From an uncultured Oscillospiraceae bacterium (lineage in GTDB: Bacteria > Bacillota > Clostridia > Oscillospirales > Acutalibacteraceae): DNA of 64,000 bases. Each line of letters begins with the position of its first letter. Within the stretch, counting starts at the first letter, position 1. Below are positions 1-8,193 of this stretch, in pieces. The notes beneath the pieces were generated by a model that worked only from the letters and a program-made list of their open reading frames with translations, had not been told where the DNA came from and did no database searches. The position numbers and the translations under genes were made by a program. The stretch lies in contig CASEMN010000013.1 in NCBI GenBank assembly GCA_949289045.1, positions 1 to 64,000 of the forward strand. The letters are read 5' to 3'.

Positions 1-13
1 CTTGAACAAAGTG

Positions 14-45
14 AAAGCCAGCGTCATTTAGGCGCTGGCTTTTGT
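14..45 (+). terminator. Rho-independent terminator-like hairpin
   Basis: A 10-bp stem (AAAGCCAGCG pairing with CGCTGGCTTT) is followed by T-rich sequence. It would end a plus-strand transcript that enters from the left of the window, or serve both directions. Confidence 0.5.
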
Positions 46-65
46 TAAGGCCTTATAGGCCGCTC

Positions 66-97
66 GTCATGCCACCCCTCTTAGGGGTGGTCATGAC
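66..97. other. Imperfect palindrome, 14 paired bases
   Basis: GTCATG-CCACCCCT, a 3-base loop, then AGGGGTGG and CATGAC with one bulged T. There is no T-tract, so it is not a simple terminator. Its shape resembles the subterminal hairpins of IS200/IS605 elements, but no transposase is in view. The surrounding sequence (98-261) is AT-rich and I see no gene in it. Confidence 0.4.
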
Positions 98-261
98 TTA
101 TGAAAATTTCTTAGTGGATAGCAATTTAAATTTCGCCGATAACATAACAGCAGAAAGAAAAGGCGAAAGATAAAACAAAGATACAGTTTAAATATTTATG
201 TTTAAAGAGATTATGACAAAGATTTTGAAAAGGATGTAGAACAAACATTATATATATCAAA

Positions 262-292
262 AAGCAGCTGACAATTAAATATCAGCTGCTTA
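262..292 (-). terminator. Terminator of the oxidoreductase gene
   Basis: AAGCAGCTGA and TCAGCTGCTT form a perfect 10-bp stem. On the minus strand it is followed by TTTTTGATAT and lies just past the stop codon at 308. Confidence 0.8.
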
Positions 293-307
293 TTTTACTT
301 TATGCGA

Positions 308-2392
308 TTATTTAAGGCTTCTTGCAGTATCAAAGGCTTCTCTTGTAGCAGAAGCTATTCGTCCAGGTTTGTTGGCATCGCCTATTACGAAGACATTTGT
401 GAAATTGTTTTTAATGTCGTCAACTATTTCATTGCAGCTTTTTACGCCTACTGAAAGTACAACAAGATCTACGGGGAAATTGGTCTTGATTCCGTCTGTA
501 ACATCCTCAAGCTCAATTGTCTTGTCCGTTACCTTAACAAGCTTCTGACTTGTGACAATCTGTACACCTTTTTCCTGAAGCTTCGGCAGCAGATTATCTA
601 TGTGCTGATGATAGGTTCCCGGGGCTACAGTGTCAGCCATTTCAACTACAATTACTTCATTGCCTTTTTCTGCCAGCATATCGGAGGTTTCAAGTCCTGT
701 CATGCCGGACCCGATAACGGCAATTTTTTTGTTTTCGGGATTAATGGTGCCGTTTAATATTTCTGTAACGGTACATACGTTTTTGCCGTCTGCTCCTTCA
801 ATTCTCGGACGTATTGCCTTAGCTCCCGTTGCGACAAATACAGCATAGGGATTAATTTCTTTAAGCTTTTCTACCGTTGCAGGAGTATCAAGAAGTATCT
901 TGGCTCCGTATTTTCTTGCAGCGGTTTCAAGATCTTCATAGCACCAGCTGATTTTCTCTTTGTGAGGAGGCTTGTTGGCAAGCTGAAGCTGTCCGCCGAT
1001 GAATTTTTCCTTTTCAAAAACAACGGGCTTAAAGCCTCTTCTGCCAAGAGTTTCCGCTGCCATAAGACCTGCAGGACCTGCTCCTATAACCGCAACTGTG
1101 CGGCCTGCTCCGTCCTTTGGAGGATCTTTGGGGATTCCAACTTCACGTGCTGTTCTCGGGTTTACGGCGCACTGTCCGGGAACCCCGTAGAAAGCATTTG
1201 TGAGCATACTTTCAAAGCACCACAGGCAGCAGATACATCTCTTGATTTCCTTGGTTCTGCCTTCCTTTGCCTTGTTTGCCCAGTCTGGGTCAGCAAGCAG
1301 GGGACGTCCGAGGCTTACAAAGTCCTGAGTGCCTTCCTCTATCTGCTGCTCAGCCTGTTCGGGGCTGCGGATAAGGTTTGCTGCCAAAACCGGAATGCTT
1401 ACGCTTTCCTTAACAGCTTTTGCAAGATATTTTCTCCAGCCCAATTCAAATTCAACAGGCTCAAGCCAGTAGTTCATAGCCTCATAGGAGCCTGATGAAA
1501 TATCCAAAGCGGCAACTCCCAGTTTTTCAAGTTCTTTTGCTATTTTTATTCCCTCAGGAAGTGTTATTCCCTCGTCGGGATCACCTAATTTACTGTAAAA
1601 TTCCTCAACGGAAAGGCGTACTATAATGGGGAAATCCTCACCGCATTTTGCTTTAATATCGGCAATAATTTCGGAAACAAAGCGCATACGGTTTTCAAAG
1701 GAACCGCCGTATTCATCGGTTCTTTTATTTGTATGTGGGCTTAAAAACTGCTGAATAAGATATCCGTGAGCGCCGTGAAGCTCAACTCCATCACCGCCTG
1801 CGAGCTTAACTCTTTTTGCGGCATCACCGAATTCAGAAATGATTTTTTTAATTTCGGAAACACGTAGAGCACGTGTTTTTTGCTTTTGATGTCGGCACGG
1901 AATTGCAGAAGGAGCAACTACGGGAAGAAGCAGTCCGGTTTTTTCAAGCTGTTTGTTATACTGTGCCAAACCGAAAAACAAATCCCAGTAACCGTTCCAG
2001 CGGCTGCCTATCGCCTGGCTGATATTCCATGTGCCGATGAGAATGGAGTAGCTCTGCCTGCCCGGATGATGAAGCTGGCAGAATATTTTTGTGCCGTGAC
2101 GGTGAATCCTTGAAACCATTTTTGCGAAAGGCTCAATGTGTTTGTCGCGGGACATTCCGAGCTGACGGGGGGCGAGAAGACCGGTGCTGTCATCAACACG
2201 TGTTGCCTCAGTAATAATGAGACCTACTCCGCCCTTTGCACGCTCTTCGTAATATTCAATCATCTGCTCATTGGGTGTGCCGTCAATTGCGGCGACATCC
2301 ATAACCATAGGCGACATGACAACTCTGTTTTTAATTGTCACATTTCCGATTTTTCCCTCAGAAAAAAGTTTACTGTATTCCAAAAAATTCAT
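308..2392 (-). CDS. NADH:flavin oxidoreductase, 2,4-dienoyl-CoA reductase / BaiCD-BaiH type
   Basis: This 694-residue protein has the layout of bacterial 2,4-dienoyl-CoA reductase and the clostridial bile-acid enzymes BaiCD/BaiH. An Old Yellow Enzyme FMN barrel fills residues 1 to about 380, with the family motif around HGAHGYLIQQFLSP and YGGSFENR. A cysteine cluster (RCICCLWC, then a further Cys in GQCAVNP) is expected to bind a 4Fe-4S cluster. A C-terminal FAD/NAD(P) domain begins with VAVIGAGPAGL and ends with VFVIGDA. Such enzymes pass electrons from NAD(P)H through FAD, Fe-S and FMN to an enoyl substrate in the cytoplasm. The substrate cannot be told from sequence, and there is no bai operon beside it. 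It is a single-gene transcript with its own promoter and terminator. Confidence 0.88.
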   Translation of the reverse strand: MNFLEYSKLFSEGKIGNVTIKNRVVMSPMVMDVAAIDGTPNEQMIEYYEERAKGGVGLIITEATRVDDSTGLLAPRQLGMSRDKHIEPFAKMVSRIHRHGTKIFCQLHHPGRQSYSILIGTWNISQAIGSRWNGYWDLFFGLAQYNKQLEKTGLLLPVVAPSAIPCRHQKQKTRALRVSEIKKIISEFGDAAKRVKLAGGDGVELHGAHGYLIQQFLSPHTNKRTDEYGGSFENRMRFVSEIIADIKAKCGEDFPIIVRLSVEEFYSKLGDPDEGITLPEGIKIAKELEKLGVAALDISSGSYEAMNYWLEPVEFELGWRKYLAKAVKESVSIPVLAANLIRSPEQAEQQIEEGTQDFVSLGRPLLADPDWANKAKEGRTKEIKRCICCLWCFESMLTNAFYGVPGQCAVNPRTAREVGIPKDPPKDGAGRTVAVIGAGPAGLMAAETLGRRGFKPVVFEKEKFIGGQLQLANKPPHKEKISWCYEDLETAARKYGAKILLDTPATVEKLKEINPYAVFVATGAKAIRPRIEGADGKNVCTVTEILNGTINPENKKIAVIGSGMTGLETSDMLAEKGNEVIVVEMADTVAPGTYHQHIDNLLPKLQEKGVQIVTSQKLVKVTDKTIELEDVTDGIKTNFPVDLVVLSVGVKSCNEIVDDIKNNFTNVFVIGDANKPGRIASATREAFDTARSLK

Positions 2393-2402
2393 CCCTTTCC
2401 AA

Positions 2403-2416
2403 TGATAAATTTATCA
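2403..2416. promoter_or_regulatory. 14-bp perfect palindrome in the oxidoreductase leader
   Basis: TGATAAATTTATCA is its own reverse complement and lies between the -10 box and the start codon of the minus-strand oxidoreductase. It is placed like an operator; no regulator gene is adjacent. Confidence 0.45.
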
Positions 2417-2443
2417 GTAATATTGCTATAACTAATCAAACAA

Positions 2444-2472
2444 ATTCTACAACTTTTTGGAGCTTTTGTCAA
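2444..2472 (-). promoter_or_regulatory. SigA-type promoter of the oxidoreductase
   Basis: On the minus strand TTGACA (2467-2472) and TAGAAT (2444-2449) are separated by exactly 17 bp. Confidence 0.75.
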
Positions 2473-2592
2473 TTTGATTGTTCCCGATTGAGTATGTAAT
2501 AACCGATTTAAATTTATTGTTTGCCAATTGTATATTTCTGGTAATAATTGCACAATACTTAAACATAAGTATAAACGGGAGGGACAACAATA

Positions 2593-2886
2593 TTGGAAAA
2601 GAAAATACGACTTCTCAGCGCTGAAAAGCTGAGAGCAAAGGAAACTGAAACACCCCAGCAAAAGCTTTTAAATGAGATAAGAGAAGTATGCAGAAAAATC
2701 GAAACTGCATATGAAAATTTCGGCTATGAGCAGGACGACGATCTTGTTGAAGCTACAATTTATGAAATTGAAGCCCTTAAAGCGAGATACAGATATTTGC
2801 TTCGCCTTGCGAAAAGTCAGAATGTTACAAGCGAGGCAAGTATAGAAAAATGTAAAAACGAATGGGTGATTGATAAAATGGGGTAG
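2593..2886 (+). CDS. DUF2508 (YaaL-like) family protein
   Basis: This is a 97-residue, charged, predicted all-helical protein with no membrane segment. It resembles the short DUF2508/YaaL proteins that sit immediately upstream of bofA in many Firmicutes. The start is TTG, preceded by GGGAGGGA at a good distance. The last codons run ATG GGG TAG. The TAG lies inside the bofA-like reading frame that follows, so the two frames overlap by 4 bases. The function is unknown. The conserved pairing with bofA suggests a sporulation-linked role, but that is inference. Confidence 0.65.
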   Translation: MEKKIRLLSAEKLRAKETETPQQKLLNEIREVCRKIETAYENFGYEQDDDLVEATIYEIEALKARYRYLLRLAKSQNVTSEASIEKCKNEWVIDKMG

Positions 2887-3146
2887 GACTTACTGTAATT
2901 GTATGCGCTGCGGCGGTCATATCAACTTTAGCTGTCATTGCCGCCGCAGTAAAGGGCGGCAATGGGTTGAAAACCCTTGCCCTAAGCGCTGCTCAGGGGA
3001 TAATTGCGCTTTTTGCCGTAAATGTTTTAGGAACTATTACCGGTGTTACTGTAGGGGTAAACGCTGTTTCCCTTTTCGTCAGCTGCATAGGGGGTATATC
3101 CGGAGTCATAATGCTTCTTGTAATGAATGCAATTTTTTTAAAATAA
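2883..3146 (+). CDS. bofA: BofA-like membrane protein (pro-sigma-K processing regulator family)
   Basis: The frame 2883-3146 encodes 87 residues with two strongly hydrophobic stretches and the BofA-like tail (a Gly-rich turn, then GVNAVSLF and GGISGVIMLL). In Bacillus, BofA holds the SpoIVFB protease inactive in the forespore outer membrane. There is no ATG, GTG or TTG at the proper place: the frame opens right after a TAA, with GTA GGA CTT. It becomes continuous with the upstream DUF2508 frame if the ribosome slips -1 on G GGG TAG, or if one G is missing from the run. It could therefore be a frameshifted fusion, a sequencing error, or a gene with a non-standard start. Family call good, start unresolved. 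Confidence 0.6.
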   Translation, partial: VGLTVIVCAAAVISTLAVIAAAVKGGNGLKTLALSAAQGIIALFAVNVLGTITGVTVGVNAVSLFVSCIGGISGVIMLLVMNAIFLK

Positions 3147-3159
3147 CCGATTACATATG

Positions 3160-3188
3160 TTGACAAAACGGAACCAATCAACTATAAT
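3160..3188 (+). promoter_or_regulatory. Consensus SigA promoter for tyrS
   Basis: TTGACA at 3160-3165 and TATAAT at 3183-3188 with a 17-bp spacer. It lies just after the bofA stop and just before the T-box leader. Confidence 0.9.
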
Positions 3189-3194
3189 GCAGTA

Positions 3195-3458
3195 AAAGCT
3201 ATGACGAGAAGAAGTAGCTGGTTTTTCTTTGCAAAGAGAAGCTGCGGCTGGTGAAAGTAGCAGAAAGAAGGCCAGTGAAATACATCTCTGAGCTGCAGGC
3301 TGAAGCCCTTTGGGTGTGTAGGCTGTGCCGTGTTCGCACGTTACTGCGAAGGGGTATTTTATTGTACCCGGTAAGGCCGTTTTTGTGAGAAAACGGTAAA
3401 TAGAGGTGGTACCGCGGTTAATTCCGCCCTCTGCTTTTTGCAGAGGGCTTATTTTTTT
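3195..3458 (+). promoter_or_regulatory. T-box riboswitch (Tyr)
   Basis: The leader carries the invariant T-box sequence AGGTGGTACCGCGG at 3404-3417, which pairs with the uncharged tRNA acceptor end. A long stem I region holds GAAGTA near 3206 and a TAC triplet at 3281-3283 placed like the specifier codon. TAC is a tyrosine codon, in agreement with the downstream tyrS. Uncharged tRNA-Tyr should stabilise the antiterminator and allow read-through. Confidence 0.92.
3426..3458 (+). terminator. T-box-controlled terminator
   Basis: GCCCTCTGC and GCAGAGGGC form a 9-bp stem with a T5 loop, followed by TTATTTTTTT. It competes with the T-box antiterminator. Confidence 0.9.
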
Positions 3459-3498
3459 GCAAAAAGCAAATAAATAATTTTATTCGGAGGAATGGAAA

Positions 3499-4722
3499 AT
3501 GGGAGTTTTCAGCGAACTCAAAGAGCGTGGCATAATTGCTCAGCTCACAAATGAAGAAAAAATTCAGGATTTACTTGAAAATCACAAGGGCGTTAAGTTT
3601 TATATCGGTTTTGACCCCACTGCCGACAGCCTTCATGTAGGCCATTTTGTTCAGATTATGGTAATGGCTCATATGCAGCGTGCCGGTCATGTGCCGATAG
3701 CTCTTTTCGGCGGCGGAACGGGAATGATAGGTGACCCTTCCGGAAAAACAGACATGAGAAAAATGCTTACAAAAGAGACAATCCAGCATAACATCGAATG
3801 CTTCCAGAAGCAGATGTCAAAGCTTGTTGATTTTTCTGATGGAAAAGCTATAATGGTAAACAATGCTGACTGGCTTATGAACCTTAACTACATCGAGTTT
3901 TTAAGAGAAGTGGGAGTTCATTTTTCAGTTAACAGAATGCTTGCAGCTGAGTGCTACAAGCAGCGTCTTGAGCGTGGACTTTCATTCTTTGAAATGAACT
4001 ACATGGTCATGCAGAGCTATGACTTCCTTGAGCTTAACAGAAAGTATGACTGCTGTCTTGAGCTTGGCGGCGATGACCAGTGGAGCAACATCATAGGCGG
4101 TGTTGAGCTTATAAGACGTGCCGAGGGCAAAGAGGCTTACGGTATGACCTTTAAACTTCTCCAGACCAGCGACGGCAGAAAGATGGGTAAAACAGAAAAG
4201 GGAGCAGTGTGGCTTAACCCTGAAAAGACCAGCCCCTACGAGTTTTACCAGTACTGGCGCAATGTTGACGACGCCGATGTTACAAACTGCATGAAGATGC
4301 TCACCTTTATCCCCATGGACGAAATCAGAGAGTATGAGAAGCTTGAGGGCAGCGAAATCAACAAGGCAAAGGAAGTACTTGCCTTTGAGGTTACAAAGCT
4401 TATACACGGCGAGGAGGAGGCTGTAAAGGCAAGAGATGCCGCAAAGGCTCTTTTCTCAAATAACGCCAATTCAGAAAATATGCCTACAACCACTCTTACA
4501 GATGCTGATTTTGAAAACGGAGCAATAACTGTTATTGATGCAATGGTTAAAGCAGGTCTTGTTAAGTCTAAAGGTGAGGCACGCCGCCTTATAACTCAGG
4601 GCGGAGTATCTGTCAATGACAACAAGGTTTCATCCATTGATGAGGTTATCACTATGGATGATGCAGCCAAGGGAGCCGTTATTAAGAAGGGTAAAAAGAT
4701 TTTTCATAAAATAGTAAAATAA
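3499..4722 (+). CDS. tyrS: Tyrosyl-tRNA synthetase
   Basis: This 407-residue class Ic synthetase attaches tyrosine to tRNA-Tyr in the cytoplasm. The Rossmann catalytic domain shows the HIGH-type signature as HVGH within [12 protein letters not shown], and the KMSKS loop appears as KMGKT. The last 65 or so residues form an S4 RNA-binding domain ([13 protein letters not shown]). The ATG at 3499 follows CGGAGGAATGGAAA. It is preceded by the T-box leader and followed at once by a strong terminator, so it is a single-gene unit regulated by tRNA-Tyr charging. Confidence 0.97.
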   Translation: MGVFSELKERGIIAQLTNEEKIQDLLENHKGVKFYIGFDPTADSLHVGHFVQIMVMAHMQRAGHVPIALFGGGTGMIGDPSGKTDMRKMLTKETIQHNIECFQKQMSKLVDFSDGKAIMVNNADWLMNLNYIEFLREVGVHFSVNRMLAAECYKQRLERGLSFFEMNYMVMQSYDFLELNRKYDCCLELGGDDQWSNIIGGVELIRRAEGKEAYGMTFKLLQTSDGRKMGKTEKGAVWLNPEKTSPYEFYQYWRNVDDADVTNCMKMLTFIPMDEIREYEKLEGSEINKAKEVLAFEVTKLIHGEEEAVKARDAAKALFSNNANSENMPTTTLTDADFENGAITVIDAMVKAGLVKSKGEARRLITQGGVSVNDNKVSSIDEVITMDDAAKGAVIKKGKKIFHKIVK

Positions 4723-4737
4723 GCAAAAAATATCATG

Positions 4738-4775
4738 AGTACGGAATATTTTACAAAAATATTCCGTACTTTTTG
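4738..4775 (+). terminator. tyrS terminator
   Basis: AGTACGGAATAT and ATATTCCGTACT form a perfect 12-bp stem followed by TTTTT. Confidence 0.9.
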
Positions 4776-4863
4776 TATTGTTATTGTCATATTTTCTTAA
4801 CAATTCGTTAATAAGCTTATGGTAAAATTTATGATACCGAATAATAACTAAGGAGGGATAGTG

Positions 4864-6228
4864 ATGAAAGAGAATCCATATTCAGCCATCACTCCGGAAA
4901 TTTTAGAGCTTACAGAGCTTTGCCGTTCAAACAACAGCATTAAGGCTGAACTTTATACTAAGTATAATGTTAACCGTGGACTTCGTGACTTAAACGGAAA
5001 TGGTGTTCTTACGGGTCTTACTGAGATTTCTGAGATAATTTCATCTAAGATGATAGATGGACAAAAGGTTTCCTGTGACGGTGAACTTTATTACCGTGGA
5101 GTAAACATTGAAGATATTGTAAAAGGTTTTATTAACGAAAAACGTTTTGGCTTTGAAGAGACAACATATTTACTTCTTTTCGGTCAGCTTCCCAATAAAG
5201 AACAGCTTAAGAAATTTAATGAAACTCTTACTTATTACCGAGTTCTTCCCAAAAACTTTGTGCGTGACATCATACTGAAAGCTCCCAGCTCAGATATGAT
5301 GAATGTTCTTGCACGAAGCGTTTTGACAATGTATTCATATGATGATAATCCCAACGATACATCTCTTCCCAATGTGCTGAGACAGTGCTTACAGCTTATT
5401 GCGCTGTTCCCGCTGTTTTCTGTTTATGGTTATCATGCTTATAACTATTATCATAACGTAAACAGCCTTTTCATTCATTCACCCAAGCCTGAATATTCCA
5501 CAGCTCAGAATATTCTTCACATGCTCAGAGCTGACAGTCAGTTTACAGAGCTTGAAGCTAAGATTCTCGACGTTGCCCTTGTGCTTCATGCGGAGCACGG
5601 CGGCGGAAACAACTCCACTTTTACAACTCACGTTGTAACTTCATCCGGAACCGATACCTATTCGGCAATAGCTGCTGCCCTTGGTTCTCTTAAGGGACCT
5701 AAGCACGGTGGAGCAAATATAAAGGTCGTTAAAATGTTTGAGGATATGAAAAAGAATATCGACGACTGGACCAATGAAGATAAGGTTGCGGATTATCTTC
5801 GTGCTCTTCTTCATAAGGAAGCTTTCGATAAATCCGGTCTCATTTACGGTATGGGACATGCTGTTTATTCACTGTCCGACCCGAGAGCCAATATTCTCAG
5901 AAGCTTTGTTGAAAATCTTTCTGAGGAAAAGGGCAGAATGGCTGAGTTTAAGCTTTATTCAACTGTTGAGCGTCTGGCTCCCGAAATCATCGCCGATGAA
6001 AGAAAGATGTATAAGGGCGTTAGTGCAAACGTTGACTTCTACAGCGGTTTTGTCTATGGCATGATGGATCTTCCCGCTGAGCTTTATACTCCGATTTTCG
6101 CTATTGCGAGAATAGCAGGTTGGAGCGCTCACCGTATGGAAGAGCTTATAAACTGCGGAAAGATTATAAGACCTGCATATAAGAGCGTAGGAGAACATAA
6201 AGACTATAAAGCGCTTGATGAAAGATAA
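4864..6228 (+). CDS. Citrate synthase
   Basis: The protein, about 454 residues, condenses oxaloacetate and acetyl-CoA to citrate. The active-site histidines are visible in HAEHGGGNNSTF and GMGHAVYSLSDPRA, and the C-terminal part ends in the usual ARIAGWSAH region. An ATG at 4864 lies 7 bases past AAGGAGG and is preferred over the GTG three bases upstream. The N-terminal extension makes it longer than the 370-430 residues of classic enzymes, like other clostridial homologues. It converges on rex, icd and acn, so all genes for acetyl-CoA to 2-oxoglutarate lie here. A methylcitrate synthase role cannot be excluded from sequence alone. Confidence 0.92.
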   Translation: MKENPYSAITPEILELTELCRSNNSIKAELYTKYNVNRGLRDLNGNGVLTGLTEISEIISSKMIDGQKVSCDGELYYRGVNIEDIVKGFINEKRFGFEETTYLLLFGQLPNKEQLKKFNETLTYYRVLPKNFVRDIILKAPSSDMMNVLARSVLTMYSYDDNPNDTSLPNVLRQCLQLIALFPLFSVYGYHAYNYYHNVNSLFIHSPKPEYSTAQNILHMLRADSQFTELEAKILDVALVLHAEHGGGNNSTFTTHVVTSSGTDTYSAIAAALGSLKGPKHGGANIKVVKMFEDMKKNIDDWTNEDKVADYLRALLHKEAFDKSGLIYGMGHAVYSLSDPRANILRSFVENLSEEKGRMAEFKLYSTVERLAPEIIADERKMYKGVSANVDFYSGFVYGMMDLPAELYTPIFAIARIAGWSAHRMEELINCGKIIRPAYKSVGEHKDYKALDER

Positions 6229-6234
6229 AAAATT

Positions 6235-6264
6235 TCCACTCTCGTTTCCGAGAGTGGATTTTTT
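6235..6264 (+). terminator. Citrate synthase terminator
   Basis: TCCACTCTCG, TTTC loop, CGAGAGTGGA, then TTTTTT. Confidence 0.92.
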
Positions 6265-6286
6265 ATATGGATTAAGATACAAGCAA

Positions 6287-6320
6287 AAACCGAAGCTGCG
6301 TTTATGAACAGCTTCGGTTT
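6287..6320 (-). terminator. Terminator of the acn-icd-rex operon
   Basis: AAACCGAAGCTG and CAGCTTCGGTTT form a 12-bp stem. On the minus strand it is followed by TTGC and lies 19 bases beyond the rex stop. Confidence 0.8.
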
Positions 6321-6338
6321 TAAGTTTAATATAAATTT

Positions 6339-6980
6339 TTAATTGTTGATAACCGAATCAACCTGATAGCTCAGCGTCATGAGGCTGTCGCTCAGGTGAA
6401 CGTTTTCAACGGCAACGTCCGGATATTTTGCCGCAATATCGCAGTGGCTGAAATTCCAGAATCCTTTTACTCCGAGCTCAACAAGCTGGTCAACGGTGGC
6501 AGCGGCTCCCTCGCTGGGGATGCACAATACTGCAACAGTGGGATGATGTTCCCTGCAAAAGTCATCGAGCATCTGAGTCTGACGAACCGGTATGCCTCTT
6601 ACCATATTTCCCGCCATAGCTTCGTTTTTATCGAAAATTCCGATAAGGTTAAAGCCTCTTGCTTCGAATGACATATGGGTGGCGATGGCTCTGCCGAGGT
6701 TTCCGGCGCCGATAAGGATGGTCTTGAATCCGTTGCCGAGACCGAGTATCTTTCCGATTTCATAATGGAGCTGCTCAACATTGTAGCCGTATCCCTGCTG
6801 TCCAAAGCCGCCGAAGCAGTTAAAATCCTGGCGGATTTGAGAAGCGGTAAGCCCCATTTTATTTGAAAGTTCTCTTGAAGAAATTCGGGTTACACCCTTG
6901 TTTTTGAGCTCTCCCAAAAATCTGTAGTATCGAGGTAAGCGCTTTATAACAGACATTGATATGCTATCGTTTTTTGCCAA
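6339..6980 (-). CDS. rex: Redox-sensing transcriptional repressor Rex
   Basis: At 213 residues it has the full Rex length. A winged helix (RLPRYYRFL, then LSNKMGLTASQIRQDFNCFGGFGQQGYGY split over the recognition region) is followed by a Rossmann domain with GAGNLGRAI that senses the NADH/NAD+ ratio, and a C-terminal swapped helix. Rex releases DNA when NADH is high. The start is TTG with AAGGAAG upstream. It lies 23 bases past icd and is the last gene of acn-icd-rex. Rex-box-like sites cover the promoter of the operon, so autoregulation together with the TCA genes is likely (inference). Confidence 0.96.
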   Translation of the reverse strand: MAKNDSISMSVIKRLPRYYRFLGELKNKGVTRISSRELSNKMGLTASQIRQDFNCFGGFGQQGYGYNVEQLHYEIGKILGLGNGFKTILIGAGNLGRAIATHMSFEARGFNLIGIFDKNEAMAGNMVRGIPVRQTQMLDDFCREHHPTVAVLCIPSEGAAATVDQLVELGVKGFWNFSHCDIAAKYPDVAVENVHLSDSLMTLSYQVDSVINN

Positions 6981-7003
6981 AACAACTTCACTTCCTTAGT
7001 TTA

Positions 7004-8176
7004 TCAGCTTTCGCTTGAAAGTCTCTGAACTGTTTCCATTACATAGTTGCCGAACTCTTCGCAGGTGCAGCCGTCCTCACGGCCTGTAATGGAAATCTTC
7101 TTCTCTTCTGTCATGCAGATATCAAGTGCTCTTTCGAGAAGATCTGCCTTATCCTGACGGTCAATGTGTGAAAGGAGCATTACGGAAGCTCTGAGCATGG
7201 AGCAGGGATCTGCATACTGTCCTCTGCCTTCCTGAATCATGCGGGGAGCGGAACCATGGATAGCTTCAAACATAGCGTATTTCTTACCGATGTTTGCGCT
7301 TCCTGCTGTACCTACGCCGCCCTGGAACTCGGCAGCCTCGTCAGTGATGATATCGCCGTAAAGGTTCGGGAGAACGATTACCTTGAAGTCTCTGCGGCGC
7401 TTCTGGTCGATGAGCTTTGCTGTAAGGATATCTATGTACCACTCGTCAGTTGTGATTTCGGGATACTGTTCGCCGACCTTTTTGCAAAGGTTGAGGAACT
7501 TACCGTCTGTGGTCTTGATAACGTTTGCCTTTGTGATAATTGAAACTCTGTCCTTCTTGTTTTTGCGAGCATACTCATAAGCGAGCTTTGCAATTCTGTC
7601 GCAGCCCTCTGATGTTGTGACAACAAAGTCAACTGCAAGGTCATCTGTTACGTTGACGCCCTTTGAACCTACTGCATAAGCGCCTTCTGTATTCTCACGG
7701 AAGAAAGTCCAGTCAATGCCCTCTGAGGGGATTTTAACGGGACGCATATTTGCGAAAAGGTCAAGAGCCTTACGCATTGCAACGTTTGCGCTTTCGATGT
7801 TGGGCATATCGCCGCCGGCCTGGGGAGTGGTTGTGGGTCCCTTGAGAATTACGTTACAGGATTTAAGCTCTTTCATAACATCGTCGGGGATAGCTTTCAT
7901 AGCCTTGATGCGGTTCTCGATTGTAAGACCGTCGATTACCTTAAACTCAACCTTGCCGCTCTCAACGTCATCCTTGAGCATATACTCAAGAACTCTTGCG
8001 GATTCCTTTGTGATGATCGGACCGATGCCGTCGCCGCCGCAAACTCCGATTACGATTTTATCGAGAGAAGAATAGTCAACGAAATCCTTTTCTTCCTTGA
8101 TTTTTTCTGAACGCTCAATCTGCTCTCTGAGAAGAGCTTCAAACTTTTCTACTGCTGCTGCAATTTTATCCTGCAT
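7004..8176 (-). CDS. icd: Isocitrate dehydrogenase (NAD/NADP) family
   Basis: A 390-residue member of the isocitrate/isopropylmalate dehydrogenase family. It shows the GGDGIGP start of the dehydrogenase fold, the substrate loop NIESANVAMRKALDLFANMRP-type region (Ser and Asn contacting isocitrate, Arg residues binding carboxylates), FFRENTEGAY, the metal-binding NLYGDIITDEAAE and EAIHGSAP. It converts isocitrate to 2-oxoglutarate and CO2. An N-terminal helix of about 40 residues precedes the fold. Position between acn and rex, under a probable Rex-controlled promoter, supports isocitrate rather than isopropylmalate as substrate. Cofactor not decided. Confidence 0.9.
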   Translation of the reverse strand: MQDKIAAAVEKFEALLREQIERSEKIKEEKDFVDYSSLDKIVIGVCGGDGIGPIITKESARVLEYMLKDDVESGKVEFKVIDGLTIENRIKAMKAIPDDVMKELKSCNVILKGPTTTPQAGGDMPNIESANVAMRKALDLFANMRPVKIPSEGIDWTFFRENTEGAYAVGSKGVNVTDDLAVDFVVTTSEGCDRIAKLAYEYARKNKKDRVSIITKANVIKTTDGKFLNLCKKVGEQYPEITTDEWYIDILTAKLIDQKRRRDFKVIVLPNLYGDIITDEAAEFQGGVGTAGSANIGKKYAMFEAIHGSAPRMIQEGRGQYADPCSMLRASVMLLSHIDRQDKADLLERALDICMTEEKKISITGREDGCTCEEFGNYVMETVQRLSSES

Positions 8177-8193
8177 TTTAAATTTCCTCCGAA

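Noticed and set aside
962..1495. 177-codon plus-strand frame opposite the oxidoreductase
   Set aside because: It lies wholly inside a well-supported gene on the other strand, with no ribosome site.
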